A stretch of 64,000 nt of DNA, from contig NZ_QKTX01000016.1 of NCBI RefSeq assembly GCF_003253485.1, forward strand, positions 47,586 to 111,585, written 5' to 3'. The stretch is from Algoriphagus aquaeductus. Its GTDB lineage: Bacteria > Bacteroidota > Bacteroidia > Cytophagales > Cyclobacteriaceae. Shown here piece by piece: positions 7,442 to 14,569 of this stretch. A program made the translations under genes and the position numbers. Each line of letters opens with the position of its first letter. Within the stretch, counting starts at the first letter, position 1. The notes beneath the pieces were generated by a model. That model searched no databases. It had not been told where the DNA came from and worked only from the letters and a program-made list of their open reading frames with translations.

Positions 7442-8290
7442 ATGCGAAAAATACACATCATTGGACTCGGACTCTTGGGAGGTTCCTTTGGACTGGGAGC
7501 ACGACAAAAATTCCCCGAAATCAGCATCACCGGCCACGACTCCAACCCTCAAAACTTGAAAGATGCCTTGACTTTGGGCATTATCACCGAAGCTAAAGAA
7601 ACACCTGATGCCGATACCGATTTGGTCATCTTGGCAACACCTGCTGATACGCTTGGTGAGCTTTTGCTTCAGACCTTGGATCAGGTAGGCGAAAACACCC
7701 TGATTTTTGATGTGGGTTCGACCAAGGCCAAGCTCTGCGCCTTGATGGCTGGCCATCCCAAAAGAAGACAGTACTTGGCCGCCCACCCGATTGCGGGAAC
7801 GGAATATTCCGGTCCGAAAGCTGCTTTTGCAGACCTGCTTGACCGCAAAGTGATGATCATCTGCGAACTCGAAAAAACGGATCTTCATCTAAAGGAGAAG
7901 GCCTACAAGCTCTTTGATGCGCTCAACCTGAAGTTACGTTTCATGGATCCGGAGGAGCATGACCGTCATTTGGCATTCGTGTCTCATCTTTCCCATGCTT
8001 CTTCGTTTATGCTGGGTCAGACCGTCTTGCAAAAAATGAAGGACGACAAAAACATCTTCGATATGGCGGGTTCGGGTTTTGCATCTACCGTGCGACTGGC
8101 AAAGTCAAGCCCGGCGATGTGGGCACCGATCTTTGTCGAAAACAAGGAAAATGTACTGGCTGCCTTGGATGGCTATATCCAAAATCTGACCGATTTCAGA
8201 AACAAAATCGCCGCGGACGACACGAAGGGATTGTATGATGAAATGGCGGAGATCAATAAAATTCGGGATATTTTGGATTTGGGAAAATAG
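7442..8290 (+). CDS. tyrA: Prephenate dehydrogenase
   Basis: The 282-residue enzyme oxidatively decarboxylates prephenate to 4-hydroxyphenylpyruvate for tyrosine. The N-terminus carries the NAD-binding IGLGLLGGSFGLGA; further motifs are AAHPIAGTEYSGP and the all-helical part with SHLSHASSFMLG. I chose ATG 7442 over a frame opening at 7151 because the Rossmann motif starts 5 residues later and the upstream part lies inside the aminotransferase gene. There is no ACT domain. It is the last gene of the operon, and a terminator follows at 8328. Confidence 0.93.
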   Translation: MRKIHIIGLGLLGGSFGLGARQKFPEISITGHDSNPQNLKDALTLGIITEAKETPDADTDLVILATPADTLGELLLQTLDQVGENTLIFDVGSTKAKLCALMAGHPKRRQYLAAHPIAGTEYSGPKAAFADLLDRKVMIICELEKTDLHLKEKAYKLFDALNLKLRFMDPEEHDRHLAFVSHLSHASSFMLGQTVLQKMKDDKNIFDMAGSGFASTVRLAKSSPAMWAPIFVENKENVLAALDGYIQNLTDFRNKIAADDTKGLYDEMAEINKIRDILDLGK

Positions 8291-8291
8291 A

Positions 8292-8323
8292 CGATTTCGG
8301 ATTTCGGATTTCAGATTTCGGAA
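8292..8323 (+). repeat. TTCGGAT-type short-period repeat, left of the four-helix-bundle gene
   Basis: The unit GGATTTC recurs two to three times just after tyrA. The reverse-complement pattern (CCGAAATCC, CATCCGAAATT) reappears at 8812-8842 beyond the four-helix-bundle gene, so the gene is bracketed by inverted copies. Confidence 0.55.
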
Positions 8324-8327
8324 AAAG

Positions 8328-8366
8328 AACCTCAGAGTTATTACCTATTACTTTGAGGTTTTTTGA
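8328..8366 (+). terminator. Terminator after tyrA, shared with the convergent gene
   Basis: AACCTCA (8328-8334) pairs with TGAGGTT (8354-8360), followed by a T-tract on the plus strand and preceded by A-rich sequence that serves the minus strand. It ends the aromatic operon and overlaps the 3' end of the convergent four-helix-bundle gene. Confidence 0.6.
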
Positions 8367-8710
8367 TTTTTTCTCGTAGTATTTATCGTGGAGACTACGA
8401 TGGCTAACAATTCATTGCATTCTTTCCAAAGTGGATCTATTTGTTCCTGATTTGCCAAACCTGAATCAGAAATTAGCTCTAACCAGTAAAGAGTTTCGTC
8501 AGATTCCTCTTCCACAATTCCTAATTTGGAAAGAAATTCAGCTGTAGACCTACCTCGTAATGCAGATCTGTAATTCGCACCCATAGAAGTAGATGACCTT
8601 ATGATTTGATTACTAATTATAAAAGTCGCATTCCTTTTGGGAAGTAAGTCACAAAGTTGAATAATACTTAAGGCAAATTTCTTGAAACGAATTTTCAATT
8701 GCTCTTTCAT
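8348..8710 (-). CDS. Four-helix-bundle protein (23S rRNA intervening-sequence type)
   Basis: The 120-residue protein resembles the S23/four-helix-bundle family first seen in 23S rRNA intervening sequences: a helical N-terminus with FKKFALSIIQLCDLLPK, then NQIIRSSTSMGANYRSA and the conserved VEEESDETLYWLELI. Its molecular role is unknown. In Bacteroidota it occurs as a scattered single-gene cassette. Here it sits convergent to tyrA, is AT-richer than its neighbours and lies between inverted short-period repeats, all signs of an inserted cassette. Confidence 0.85.
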   Translation of the reverse strand: MKEQLKIRFKKFALSIIQLCDLLPKRNATFIISNQIIRSSTSMGANYRSALRGRSTAEFLSKLGIVEEESDETLYWLELISDSGLANQEQIDPLWKECNELLAIVVSTINTTRKNQKTSK

Positions 8711-8811
8711 AGGGATTTGATTTTAAGGTTATAGATTTGAAAAATCAGAAATAAAGTAATATTTAATTTATTATAAATCAATTACTTAAAAAGGTTAATC
8801 CGCTTAGGGAA

Positions 8812-8842
8812 ATTCCGATATCCGAAATCCCACATCCGAAAT
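8812..8842 (-). repeat. Inverted partner of the TTCGGAT-type repeat
   Basis: CCGATATCCGAAATCCCACATCC-like sequence (units of about 9-10 nt containing CCGAAAT) mirrors the repeat at 8292-8323. It separates the cassette from the Kelch gene start at 8853. Confidence 0.5.
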
Positions 8843-8852
8843 TGAAAAACCT

Positions 8853-9821
8853 ATGAAACCCAGCCTAATCCTTCTCTTCTTCCTTCTTTCCACAAGCCTT
8901 TTCGCTCAGGAATCCTGGACGACCATCACTCTAAAAACCGAAGCCACTCCGCGCCATGAAAACTCCTTTGTGGAATGCGGCGGCAAGCTCTATTCCCTCG
9001 GTGGCCGTGGGGAAAGACCGGTGGAGGAATACGATCCCAAAACCAATACCTGGACCAAATTGGCCGATGCCCCCATGGAAATCCACCATTTCCAGGCCAT
9101 CAGCTACCAAGGGGAAATCTGGGTGGTAGGCGCTTTGACTGGAAAATATCCCCACGAAACTCCGATTCCAAACATCCTGATTTTTAATCCCAAAACGAAA
9201 ACCTGGAGAGATGGACCAGCGCTTCCCGAAGGACGATTGAGAGGATCTGCGGGTGTTTTTGTTCGGAACAGCAAAATCTACATGGTCTGCGGAATCCAGG
9301 ATGGACATTATGACGGATTTGTCTCCTGGTTTGACGAACTCGATCCGAAAACCGGAAAATGGACCTCTCTTACCGATGCGCCCCGTGCACGCGACCATGT
9401 AAGCGCAGCCATGGTGGGAGATCGATTGTATTTGGCTGGGGGCCGAACTTCCCATGCAAAAATCGGCCGCGTCATCGACACTACCATCAAAGATGTGGAT
9501 TACTACGACTTCAAAACCAAGACTTGGCATACCATCGAAAACGGTATCCCTACCGAACGTGCAGGAAACTCCAACCTGGGCATCGGCCCTTATTTGGTCG
9601 TGCTAAATGGAGAAAGCGGCGTGCAGACTCCCGCCCATGCCGAAGTGGAAGTTCTCGATACTCGCACCCACACCTGGAGCAAATTGCCCAATCTCAATCA
9701 AGGCAGGCACGGCACAGGAGCAGCGTTTTTGGATGGGAAAATCTGGGTTCAGGCAGGTTCAGCTAACCGCGGCGGCGGACCTGAAATCAGTACCATGGAG
9801 GTGTTGGAGTGGAGAAAATAA
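8853..9821 (+). CDS. Secreted Kelch-repeat beta-propeller protein
   Basis: A signal peptide (MKPSLILLFFLLSTSLFAQ) leads a 322-residue protein of about five or six Kelch-type blades. Each has a hydrophobic strand, a GG or equivalent, and a Y/W pair, for example YDPKTNTWTKLADAP, FNPKTKTWRDGPALP, LDPKTGKWTSLTDAP, YDFKTKTWHTI and LDTRTHTWSKLP. Kelch propellers usually bind proteins or sugars, and some are galactose-oxidase-like or sialic acid mutarotases. No catalytic residues could be assigned, so the partner is unknown. It stands alone between accessory genes. Confidence 0.85.
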   Translation: MKPSLILLFFLLSTSLFAQESWTTITLKTEATPRHENSFVECGGKLYSLGGRGERPVEEYDPKTNTWTKLADAPMEIHHFQAISYQGEIWVVGALTGKYPHETPIPNILIFNPKTKTWRDGPALPEGRLRGSAGVFVRNSKIYMVCGIQDGHYDGFVSWFDELDPKTGKWTSLTDAPRARDHVSAAMVGDRLYLAGGRTSHAKIGRVIDTTIKDVDYYDFKTKTWHTIENGIPTERAGNSNLGIGPYLVVLNGESGVQTPAHAEVEVLDTRTHTWSKLPNLNQGRHGTGAAFLDGKIWVQAGSANRGGGPEISTMEVLEWRK

Positions 9822-9864
9822 TACCGCAATCAGCTTAAATCCGCTTCTTGCGAGAGAGAATTCG

Positions 9865-9872
9865 TATATTTT
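9865..9872 (+). promoter_or_regulatory. Possible -7 box of the vapBC-like pair
   Basis: TATATTTT within ATTCGTATATTTTC lies 21 nt before the antitoxin ATG. A TTG at 9848-9850 is closer than the usual 19-nt spacing, so the call is weak. Confidence 0.3.
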
Positions 9873-9893
9873 CAAAAGATAAAAGCGATAGAC

Positions 9894-10136
9894 ATGGCAA
9901 CCCTAACTGTCAATAACAAAATATTAGAAAAGTATTTAAGCGTTTTGGAAGGATTTGACAAGTCTTCAAAGAAAACGATTATTGAAAAACTAAGTAAATC
10001 TCTTGAAGATAAAGCTATTAAAACAGATTTGGAATCCTTATTTGGTGCTTGGGAAGACGAAAAAAGCTCAGACGAAATCATCAAAGAAATTAGAGATTCA
10101 AGAGTAGAAAAATCAGAAAAACTAAGTTTTGAATGA
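9894..10136 (+). CDS. Putative antitoxin of a VapBC-type pair
   Basis: This 80-residue acidic/basic helical protein contains SSKKTIIEKLSKSLEDK and LFGAWEDEKSSDEIIKEIRD. I do not recognise a defined DNA-binding fold. The 'LFGAW...EIIKEIR' tail is typical of small antitoxins encoded directly before PIN toxins in Bacteroidota. The stop overlaps the toxin start by 4 bp, as expected for a co-translated antitoxin. The assignment rests mainly on this context. Confidence 0.75.
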   Translation: MATLTVNNKILEKYLSVLEGFDKSSKKTIIEKLSKSLEDKAIKTDLESLFGAWEDEKSSDEIIKEIRDSRVEKSEKLSFE

Positions 10137-10531
10137 AATACCTTTTAGACACGAATATTTGTGTTCACTTTTTAAGAGGAAACTTTGAATTAATAAACAA
10201 ATTCAGGCAAATCGGCATTGAAAATTGCGCTATTTCTGAGATAACATTTGCAGAATTAGTATTTGGAGCTGAAAACAGTTCAAACCCTGAAAAAAATCTT
10301 GAGCTGATTGAGGCATTTACAAACCAATTGATCATTCTACCGATTTTCAATGCAATTCACCTTTATGCAAAAGAAAAAGCGCGTTTAAGATCAAAAGGCC
10401 TAATGATCAGTGATTTTGATTTGCTAATTGGCTGCACGGCAATAGAAAAAGGCATGATCATGGTAACTGAAAACCAAAAAGAATTTGAAAGAATCACGAA
10501 TATCAAAATCGAAAATTGGGTAGTAAGATAA
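10133..10531 (+). CDS. vapC: PIN-domain toxin ribonuclease (VapC family)
   Basis: The 132-residue protein has the PIN-domain acidic set: Asp6 in YLLDTNICV, the Glu in ISEITFAELVFGAE, and aspartates in ISDFDLLIGCTAIEK, with a late TENQKEFERI. PIN toxins of this family cleave tRNA or rRNA and inhibit translation when not bound by antitoxin. The 4-bp overlap with the upstream gene supports a toxin-antitoxin module. It is AT-richer than surrounding housekeeping genes. Confidence 0.87.
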   Translation: MKYLLDTNICVHFLRGNFELINKFRQIGIENCAISEITFAELVFGAENSSNPEKNLELIEAFTNQLIILPIFNAIHLYAKEKARLRSKGLMISDFDLLIGCTAIEKGMIMVTENQKEFERITNIKIENWVVR

Positions 10532-10610
10532 CCCTGAATTAACCAATTAGACTGCCAAAAAATTAATTTGGTCTTCTCAAATCAAAACCCTTAAAAATTC
10601 TTTTCCCTTA

Positions 10611-11915
10611 GTGACCAAACAGCCAAATTCCAATCCCTCTTCCGAAGAAAAACTCCCCCGAAACCTTGGCCTTTGGGGCATTTGGATGCTGGTAGTCAAT
10701 GGCTTGATTGGCGCGGGGATTTTTGGTTTGCCAAGTGGGGCAGCAGCTTTAGCAGAAGAATACAGCGTGTTGGTTTACGCCTTCTGTGCCTTGCTGATTC
10801 TTCCTGTGATTTTATGTTTTGCGGAGTTGGGCAGCTACTTCCGGGGCACGGGCGGACCGATTCGGTATGGCACCTTGGCTTTTGGGCCATTTGTCGGATT
10901 TCAAGGAGGATGGTTGTATTACTTAGCCCGATTGATTTCCTTTTCTGCCAACACGGTTTTGCTCACGGATTCCATCGCCTATTTCATTGCGGGAGCGGGT
11001 GAAGGAACAGGCCGCTTGATCTCTTTGGCCCTGATCTGCATAGGCCTGAGTGTGATCAACGTCTTGGGTTCGGTCGAGTCCATCCGATCCATGACGCTTT
11101 TTACAGTCATCAAATTTGCCGTTTTGATTCTCCTGCCAGTTGGAGGATTTATTCTACTTGGTCCTTCGGTAATTCCGAGCTTTGACTCTCCCCTACCACC
11201 GGTTTCAGATTTGGGAGCGGCAGCATTGCTGTTGATTTATGCCTTTGTGGGATTTGAAGGCGCAGTGGTGCCGGCAGGCGAAGCCAAGCGACCGGAGCGG
11301 GATATGCCTTTGGGTCTGCTGCTTGGATTGGCGGTGGTAGCGGTGCTGTACATGCTGATTCAGGTCGTGTCTCAGGCTGCAGTACCAACGATCGCGGAGT
11401 CTAAAACCCCACTGTTGGACGTATCCTCCACACTTTTTGGAAGCCCCGGTGCGGTGATTTTGATGATTGGGGTGGCTGCTTCGGTGATTGCCAACTTGAT
11501 CAGTTCCATGTTTTCCGCCACTCGGGTGACCTACGCCCTTTCCTTGGAAAAGTCATTACCGCGCTGGTTTGGGGAAGTTCATCCGAAGTTTCTCACTCCC
11601 GCCAATTCGGTCATTTTCTTTGGTTTGGCTGCATTTTTCCTTTCCGCTTTTGGATCGTTTACCGCCTTAGCGGCGATGACTGTCCTTTCCCGATTGTTCC
11701 TGTTTATCATGAGTTGCGCGGCGATCCCAAAGCTGAGACCACAGTTTCGTGGGGAAGGTAGATTTATTTTGAAAGGAGGCTACCTGATTCCCGTTTTGGG
11801 GATTATGGCCTGTCTTTGGCTAATGATGCAGGTAAGCGAGCGCTCGATTTGGATGACTGCGATTTTTGTGGGAATTGGAACGGGCTTGTATTGGGTGGGG
11901 AAAAAGCAGAATTGA
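10611..11915 (+). CDS. APC-family amino acid permease
   Basis: This 434-residue membrane protein has about 12 hydrophobic segments and the N-terminal APC signature NGLIGAGIFGLPSGAA. The later segment FVGFEGAVVPAGEAKRP matches the TM6 region of the family (substrate site, then the E/K/P loop), and FSATRVTYALSLEKSLPRWF is the usual TM8 loop. It likely imports an amino acid or related cation by proton symport; the substrate cannot be told. The start is a GTG at 10611. A second member of this family is at 22671. Confidence 0.88.
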   Translation: MTKQPNSNPSSEEKLPRNLGLWGIWMLVVNGLIGAGIFGLPSGAAALAEEYSVLVYAFCALLILPVILCFAELGSYFRGTGGPIRYGTLAFGPFVGFQGGWLYYLARLISFSANTVLLTDSIAYFIAGAGEGTGRLISLALICIGLSVINVLGSVESIRSMTLFTVIKFAVLILLPVGGFILLGPSVIPSFDSPLPPVSDLGAAALLLIYAFVGFEGAVVPAGEAKRPERDMPLGLLLGLAVVAVLYMLIQVVSQAAVPTIAESKTPLLDVSSTLFGSPGAVILMIGVAASVIANLISSMFSATRVTYALSLEKSLPRWFGEVHPKFLTPANSVIFFGLAAFFLSAFGSFTALAAMTVLSRLFLFIMSCAAIPKLRPQFRGEGRFILKGGYLIPVLGIMACLWLMMQVSERSIWMTAIFVGIGTGLYWVGKKQN

Positions 11916-12305
11916 GGTCGGATTTGGGATTTCGGATTTCGGATTTTCGTCAAAACCTACTTGGCTATTCAACTTTAGGTGTTCAGTGTTCATTCGAACT
12001 TCGCTATTCGACATTCGGTGTTCGACATTCATAATTAAAAAAACTGATTATACGCTATTCTGCCAGTTGACGAATATTCCACTGATTTTGGGCTGGAAGA
12101 CCGATGACCGAAGACCGAAGATTCCCCAAAATATGGCGTTAACTTGGTCTTCTGACCTTTAGAAATGCTACTGGCAAGATTCCGTATATTCATTTTAAAA
12201 AATTCCCATCTTCTTTCATTTAATGAAATATCAATCGCTGAATGATGAAGATTCCTTTCCCTCACCATCTCGTAAATCGTCATTCGTAATTCGTACTTTC
12301 ACGGC
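11916..12305. other. 390-bp repeat-rich intergenic region
   Basis: It opens with GGATTTCGGATTTCGGATTT-type repeats (11920-11948), continues with ATTCGACATTCGGTGTTCGA-type sequence (11990-12030), then holds the inverted-repeat element at 12043-12193, and ends with CGTCATTCGTAATTCGTAC just before the CDF gene. No convincing gene was found: short frames here only traverse repeats. Confidence 0.55.
12043..12193. mobile_element. MITE-like element, copy 1 (~150 bp)
   Basis: The left end (CTGATTATACGCTATTCTGC onwards) is the imperfect reverse complement of the right end (ATGCTACTGGCAAGATTCCG onwards), giving terminal inverted repeats of about 25-30 bp with the core TATACGGAATCTTGCCAGTA. The same ends bound another element at 49038-49237. 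No transposase is inside, so it would be non-autonomous. No clear target duplication could be fixed by eye. Confidence 0.5.
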
Positions 12306-13172
12306 ATGTCCGCTCCCAACCTCGCCATTCGAACCGTCATTTTTAGCATGCTTGGAAATGCGGCTTTAGCGGTAATCAAGTTTTTGGCTGGGATCTTTGG
12401 CAATTCCTATGCATTGATTGCAGACGGAATCGAGTCCACGGTGGACATTTTTTCTTCCTTGCTGGTCTTGATTGGTCTCCGCTATGCGGCGCGGCCTGCC
12501 GATGAAAACCATCCCTATGGACACGGAAAAGCCGAGCCTTTGATCACCTTTGCCGTGGTGGTTTTTCTGGTCCTCTCTGCTTTTACCATCGCCTGGCAGT
12601 CCATCCAAAACATCCAAACACCCCATGCCTTACCCGAATCCTGGACACTGTGGGTATTGGCGGGGATTATTCTTTGGAAAGAAATCAGCTTCCAAGTGGT
12701 CCTTCGACGAAGCAAGAAACTGGGGAGTTCCTCCCTTAAAGCTGAAGCTTGGCATCACCGTGCAGACGCCATCACTTCCGTAGCAGCATTTATCGGGATA
12801 TCTATCGCACTTTTTGGTGGTAAAGGATTTGAGGTAGCGGATGATTATGCGGCTTTACTAGCCTGTGGGTTTATATTGTACAACTGTTATGGGATATTTA
12901 GACCGGCACTGAGTGAGGTGATGGACGAAAACAACCATGATACCTTGGTCGAGGAAATCCGAAAAGTCGCGCTTACGGTGCCCGGTGTGAGTGATACCGA
13001 AAAGTGCTTTATCCGAAAGGCCGGGATGAAATACCACGTGGACCTCCACGCCCATGTGGATGGCAAACTGACCGTGAAAGAAGGGCATGACATCGCCCAC
13101 GAACTCAAGGACACCCTGCGTCGGGAAATTCCTCAGCTAGGTCATGTGCTGATTCATATTGAGCCGAATTAA
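12306..13172 (+). CDS. Cation diffusion facilitator (divalent metal/H+ antiporter)
   Basis: The 288-residue protein has about six membrane segments and a cytoplasmic C-terminal domain. TM2 carries ALIADGIESTVDIFSS and TM5 carries AWHHRADAITSVAA, the two halves of the metal site (Asp/Asp and His/Asp). HPYGHGKAE is the usual loop motif. The C-terminal part, VPGVSDTEKCFIRKAG to GHVLIHIEP, is the ferredoxin-like dimerisation domain. Members export Zn, Fe, Mn or similar ions; the exact ion is not predictable here. Repeats lie just upstream. Confidence 0.92.
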   Translation: MSAPNLAIRTVIFSMLGNAALAVIKFLAGIFGNSYALIADGIESTVDIFSSLLVLIGLRYAARPADENHPYGHGKAEPLITFAVVVFLVLSAFTIAWQSIQNIQTPHALPESWTLWVLAGIILWKEISFQVVLRRSKKLGSSSLKAEAWHHRADAITSVAAFIGISIALFGGKGFEVADDYAALLACGFILYNCYGIFRPALSEVMDENNHDTLVEEIRKVALTVPGVSDTEKCFIRKAGMKYHVDLHAHVDGKLTVKEGHDIAHELKDTLRREIPQLGHVLIHIEPN

Positions 13173-13354
13173 GGTTACCGATCCTTTTTTCACCATTTAG
13201 AAATTGAGGGAATTAAGAAGGGGTGAATCCAACTTTACGCTTTTCTGGATTCCTTAATTAAACACAAAATTCAGTTGTTGCTGAAAATGCAACAATTACA
13301 TTCAGCAAAACTACTCTCTCCATTCAGCTTCCAAAACTCCTATAAAATCACCTT

Positions 13355-13804
13355 CTAAACAGTCTCGGCAGTCCTTTTCGACTTACGGTAAAGGTAGGAA
13401 TTAAGGATATTCCGGCGGGCAAAGCGATAAGCATTATCGGCACTGAGAAACTTGGTGTAGGTATTTTTGGAAACCCCAAAATACTCATAGGTATTCCCAT
13501 CGAGAAAGGTAATTTCCATCACCTGATTTTTGTAATGGAAATCCGCAATTCCTGATTCGGTAGCGGTTTTAGTGTATTCTTCCAAATTGGCGGCGAGGGT
13601 CTCTGGAGCGATGCTGACCAAAAAGTGGTAACCATCGATGATTTTGGTACTTTTTTCTTCAGCCTCCTTGGCGAGTTCATCCCCTTCTCTAAACTTGTCC
13701 GGATGCCATTCCTTCACCAGATTTCGGTAAGTGGTTTTCAATTGCTTTAGGTCTATTGGCCCTTCGATGTTAAAAAGTTTCTTGTACTCATTAATCCGCT
13801 TCAT
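13355..13804 (-). CDS. J-domain plus KTSC-domain protein
   Basis: I place the start at ATG 13804 (149 residues) because a TACATTTG -7 box lies 24 nt upstream, inside a longer open frame. Residues ~1-60 are a DnaJ-like domain (LKTTYRNLVKEWHPDKFR, with the HPD that stimulates Hsp70 ATPase). The C-terminal ~60 residues form a KTSC domain (EITFLDGNTYEYFGVSKNTYTKFLSA, then NAYRFARRNI). This pairing is common in Bacteroidota and is of unknown role. The 5' flank is the junction with a truncated gene on the other strand. Confidence 0.85.
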   Translation of the reverse strand: MKRINEYKKLFNIEGPIDLKQLKTTYRNLVKEWHPDKFREGDELAKEAEEKSTKIIDGYHFLVSIAPETLAANLEEYTKTATESGIADFHYKNQVMEITFLDGNTYEYFGVSKNTYTKFLSADNAYRFARRNILNSYLYRKSKRTAETV

Positions 13805-13827
13805 TGCTTCTTCTTTTGAACTATCGC

Positions 13828-13835
13828 CAAATGTA
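13828..13835 (-). promoter_or_regulatory. -7 promoter box of the J-domain/KTSC gene
   Basis: TACATTTG on the minus strand is a perfect TAnnTTTG match, 23 nt before ATG 13804. It decides the start: anything initiated further upstream would lie before the predicted transcript start. Confidence 0.5.
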
Positions 13836-13938
13836 GGGATATAAACTGATTCGAGTAGGTACGCGCCATTTTTCACTGGCCGACCGCGTTCAGGCACAGC
13901 CAAGCTGCTGTAAAATCCGAAACGCTCAGAACCTCAAA

Positions 13939-14355
13939 TTGATCTGCTTTGGCTGGATCGATGGCATTCGCAGAAAGCTGGACGAGCGTCGGACCATGCA
14001 GCTGATTTCCCCGAGAAGAGTCCAGCACTGGGCCAAAAGCTATAAAGATCGTGCGGCGAAGTTGATCGAAGAAGGAAAGATGCATGCTTCAGGCTTGCGA
14101 TCGATTGAGCACTCTAAGCAGGCCGGCTTGTGGGATTTTATGGCCGATGTGGATCGTTTGGAAGTTCCTCAGGATTTGCAGGACGGGCTGGACAAGGTGC
14201 CCGGAGCGAGTGATTTTTTTCATCGCATCAATGACTCGAGCAAGCGCTTTGTCCTCCGCTGGCTCAAACTCGCCAAAACCGAAAAGACTCGAACGGCCCG
14301 AATCCAGCAGCTTGCAGAGTTGTCTGGAAAGGGAGAAAAGTTGAAGGGGAGTTGA
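13939..14355 (+). pseudogene. 5'-truncated YdeI/OmdA-type protein gene
   Basis: The plus-strand frame encodes about 138 residues that match the C-terminal two thirds of the YdeI/OmdA ('bacteriocin-protection') family: CFGWIDGIRRKLDERR, SPRRVQHWAKSYKDRAAKLI, GLRSIEHSKQAG and a final RWLKLAKTEKTRTARIQQL. Family members normally have about 55-60 more N-terminal residues, including an E-A-L segment before CFGWID. Upstream the frame stays open but no longer resembles the family, and it has no ATG. The gene appears cut where it meets the promoter region of the J-domain gene. Without a start it is probably not expressed as a full protein. Confidence 0.7.
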
Positions 14356-14370
14356 GGAAGAATTGATAGT

Positions 14371-14500
14371 TTTTACCATTTAGAATTAAGGAAATTAAGG
14401 TTGCTCACCCGCGTGAGTGCCTTCCTTTCGGCAGACAGGCATTAACCGGGGCGAAAACACAATAAACCTTAATTCCCTAAACTTCCTTAATGGTTTAAAA
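14371..14500. repeat. Inverted ATTAAGG repeats around a partial 120-bp repeat copy
   Basis: TTACCATTTAGAATTAAGGA (14378 region) and its rough reverse complement CTTCCTTAATGGTTTAAA (14480 region) flank 14401-14456. That centre shares CCCGCGTGAGTGCC, GCAGACAGG and TAACCGGGGCGA with the two longer repeats at 17859 and 18738, as if the middle had been deleted. Nothing coding is seen between 14356 and 14569. Confidence 0.45.
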
Positions 14501-14569
14501 ATGATTTATCCCAGAAGTTGCACCACAGGCTAGTACAAAACTCTCCATTGGGCTTGAATCAAAAGCACC

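Noticed and set aside
8931..9530. 199-residue antisense frame over the Kelch gene
   Set aside because: Fully inside the coding Kelch gene on the other strand, with no family resemblance.
12035..12283. 82-residue minus-strand frame upstream of the CDF gene
   Set aside because: It runs through the inverted-repeat element and short-period repeats, and does not resemble a known family.
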